DNA of 7,491 nt from contig JAEOTJ010000489.1 in NCBI GenBank assembly GCA_016839905.1, forward strand, positions 1 to 7,491. Direction: 5' to 3'. The stretch is from Promethearchaeota archaeon. Lineage in GTDB: Archaea > Asgardarchaeota > Lokiarchaeia > Sigynarchaeales > SOKP01. Below, piece by piece: positions 6,675-7,491 of the stretch (its first letter is position 1; each line of letters starts with the position of its first letter). The position numbers were made by a program, and so were the translations under genes. The notes below the pieces were generated by a model, which saw only the letters and a list, made by a program, of their open reading frames with translations, was not told the DNA's origin and ran no database searches.

Positions 6675-6701
6675 TCATTTTTAATAAGATTTTAAAAATG
6701 A
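6675..6701. other. Perfect 10-bp AT-rich hairpin
   Basis: TCATTTTTAA (6675-6684) pairs with TTAAAAATGA (6692-6701) around a 7-nt loop. AACTCATTT (6672-6680) is also inverted-repeated as AAATGAGTT at 6769-6777, so the left arm has two possible partners. The function is unknown; it could be a relic of a mobile-element end. Confidence 0.4.
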
Positions 6702-6819
6702 TTTATCACTTTAAAACAAGAAAATAGCGTTAATAAGGAAATCCATCAATTTTTACTTACTAATTTTTAAATGAGTTCATGTTTACTTTTCTTTATAAAT
6801 GATATCTATAAAGATGTTC

Positions 6820-6873
6820 TTAGAATAAAGCTTTAAATAATTGGGAGGGTACCATTGCGGGACACCAGAGAGA
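6820..6873. repeat. 54-bp dispersed intergenic repeat, copy 2
   Basis: This copy has the same orientation as 3787-3840 and differs at six positions. No transposase remnant flanks it, which argues that the repeat is not simply part of the tnpB gene next to copy 1. Confidence 0.8.
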
Positions 6874-7032
6874 GAAAGGATTAAATAAAAATAACATATG
6901 ATTATTTTAGTGCTTCTGTTTCCACCTTAGAAAGATATTTTAAATATTCTTCTTCCTCTAAATACTTAACCATGGATTGAAATCCCGATTTTTATCGCTT
7001 TAGAATCTTAGTTTTGATTCAAAAAGCAATTG

Positions 7033-7053
7033 ACTCTTCTTAATAATAAGAGT
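7033..7053 (-). terminator. Terminator-like hairpin after the minus-strand gene
   Basis: ACTCTT (7033-7038) pairs with AAGAGT (7048-7053) across a 9-nt loop. On the minus strand it follows the stop at 7066 by 12 bp and is followed by a TTTTT run (7025-7021). The stem is modest. Confidence 0.35.
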
Positions 7054-7065
7054 TTGGATATAATA

Positions 7066-7491
7066 TTAAGATTTTTTGAGTATTATTTCTACTTCACAAC
7101 AGGGGTCTCCGAGGGGTATCTTCTTAACATGATTAATTTCAAACTCTTTTCCTGGAAAAGCACCCTTCAGCAGACCCTTTATACTTGCTTGAGTAACTTT
7201 ATGACAAGGAGCAGTCTCTCGAGTCCATACTTTGCTAACCATTTTCCAGATTTCACAGTCGAAAACTCTGTGAATTACTTTATTCTCGCCGCATACTTTA
7301 ATCTCAGTCTTAAAGTTCATTAACTTATTTTGTATGCTCATCAATTTAGGTAAAACTTGGGAGAATTCTCCATGTAAATTCGCTACTGAAATAATTCTTT
7401 TTCCTAACCTTTCAGAAAACATTTCCCAAGCCTTAATATCTAAATCCGTCGCATCCTCCAAGCCAAATTTTTCTGCCGTTGCCCTGAACCA
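7066..7491 (-). CDS. ATC-hydrolase/DUF6125-like protein, C-terminal part (5' end outside window)
   Basis: The minus-strand frame is open from the window edge (first codon TGG at 7491-7489) to TAA at 7068-7066, giving 141 visible residues. The TTG at 7461 is only an internal Leu codon; the true start is beyond the window. The visible part begins WFRATAEKFGLEDATDLD, a pattern seen at the head of DUF6125-type proteins. It ends with a Cys-rich region: CEIWxxVSxxW (Cys79), RETAPCHKV (Cys96-His97) and IPLGDPCCEVEI (Cys131-132). The GDPxCE(V/F) end is typical of the L-2-amino-thiazoline-4-carboxylic acid hydrolase-like and V4R-like small-molecule-binding families. The conserved Cys/His could form a metal or cofactor site (inference). 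Family membership is from motif memory, so the exact function is unassigned. Confidence 0.6.
   Translation of the reverse strand, partial: WFRATAEKFGLEDATDLDIKAWEMFSERLGKRIISVANLHGEFSQVLPKLMSIQNKLMNFKTEIKVCGENKVIHRVFDCEIWKMVSKVWTRETAPCHKVTQASIKGLLKGAFPGKEFEINHVKKIPLGDPCCEVEIILKKS

Larger units (their letters stand above)
6513..7065. other. Gene-poor spacer, 553 bp
   Basis: No convincing gene lies here. It holds a T-rich run (6550-6570) likely to end the SHOCT transcript, an A-rich run (6608-6628), an AT-rich hairpin (6675-6701), the second 54-bp repeat (6820-6873) and a hairpin next to the end of the following minus-strand gene. A minus-strand frame ending at 6902 gives a Glu/Tyr-rich peptide of about 30 residues (MVKYLEEEEYLKYLSK within it). 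It may be a gene remnant but is too short to call. Confidence 0.6.

Noticed and set aside
7030..7323. Plus-strand ORF of 97 codons
   Set aside because: It lies antisense to the ATC-hydrolase/DUF6125-like gene and its translation has no protein-like features; it is a shadow frame.
7066..7461. TTG at 7461 as the start of the last minus-strand gene
   Set aside because: The frame continues upstream with family-like residues (WFRATAEKFG), so the start lies outside the window.

Overview
The window is AT-rich DNA with compact archaeal-style gene organisation: no introns, Shine-Dalgarno motifs ahead of two genes, AT-rich spacers with T-runs. An archaeon is most likely, and the protein repertoire (Ig-like repeat surface protein, multi-zinc-ribbon protein, GT5 glycosyltransferase, SHOCT protein, ATC-hydrolase/DUF6125-like protein, IS200/IS605-type TnpB remnant) would fit an Asgard (Lokiarchaeota-like) genome. 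That assignment is inference: no rRNA, tRNA or universal marker is present.

Layout. (1) 1-1250, plus: 3' end of a long extracellular protein, with acidic Ig-like repeats followed by a helical C-terminal region that is itself an internal duplication. (2) 1324-3228, minus and convergent with (1): a complete 634-residue protein made of five copies of a double zinc ribbon. It has exactly 40 cysteines, all in CxxC pairs at fixed spacing, and is the most distinctive gene here. (3) 3229-3958: a spacer holding the decayed 3' end of a tnpB gene (minus) and the first copy of a 54-bp dispersed repeat. (4) 3959-5587, plus: a GT5 glycogen/starch-synthase-like glycosyltransferase with altered nucleotide-sugar-binding motifs. 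(5) 5588-5888: a spacer with a terminator-like hairpin, a doubtful 28-codon ORF and a perfect 10-bp palindrome. (6) 5889-6512, plus: a basic protein with an unrecognised N-terminal domain, a 19-residue tandem-repeat charged linker and a C-terminal SHOCT motif. (7) 6513-7065: a gene-poor spacer with AT-rich hairpins and the second copy of the 54-bp repeat. (8) 7066-7491, minus: 3' part of an ATC-hydrolase/DUF6125-like gene running off the window.

The genes do not form an obvious operon or pathway. Each has its own spacer, and orientations alternate between plus and minus blocks. The recurring theme is duplication at several scales: Ig repeats, helical repeats, zinc-ribbon units, linker repeats and a dispersed intergenic repeat. 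With the transposon remnant, this suggests a recombinogenic, accessory stretch of chromosome. I found no CRISPR array, RNA gene, intact transposase or defence system.
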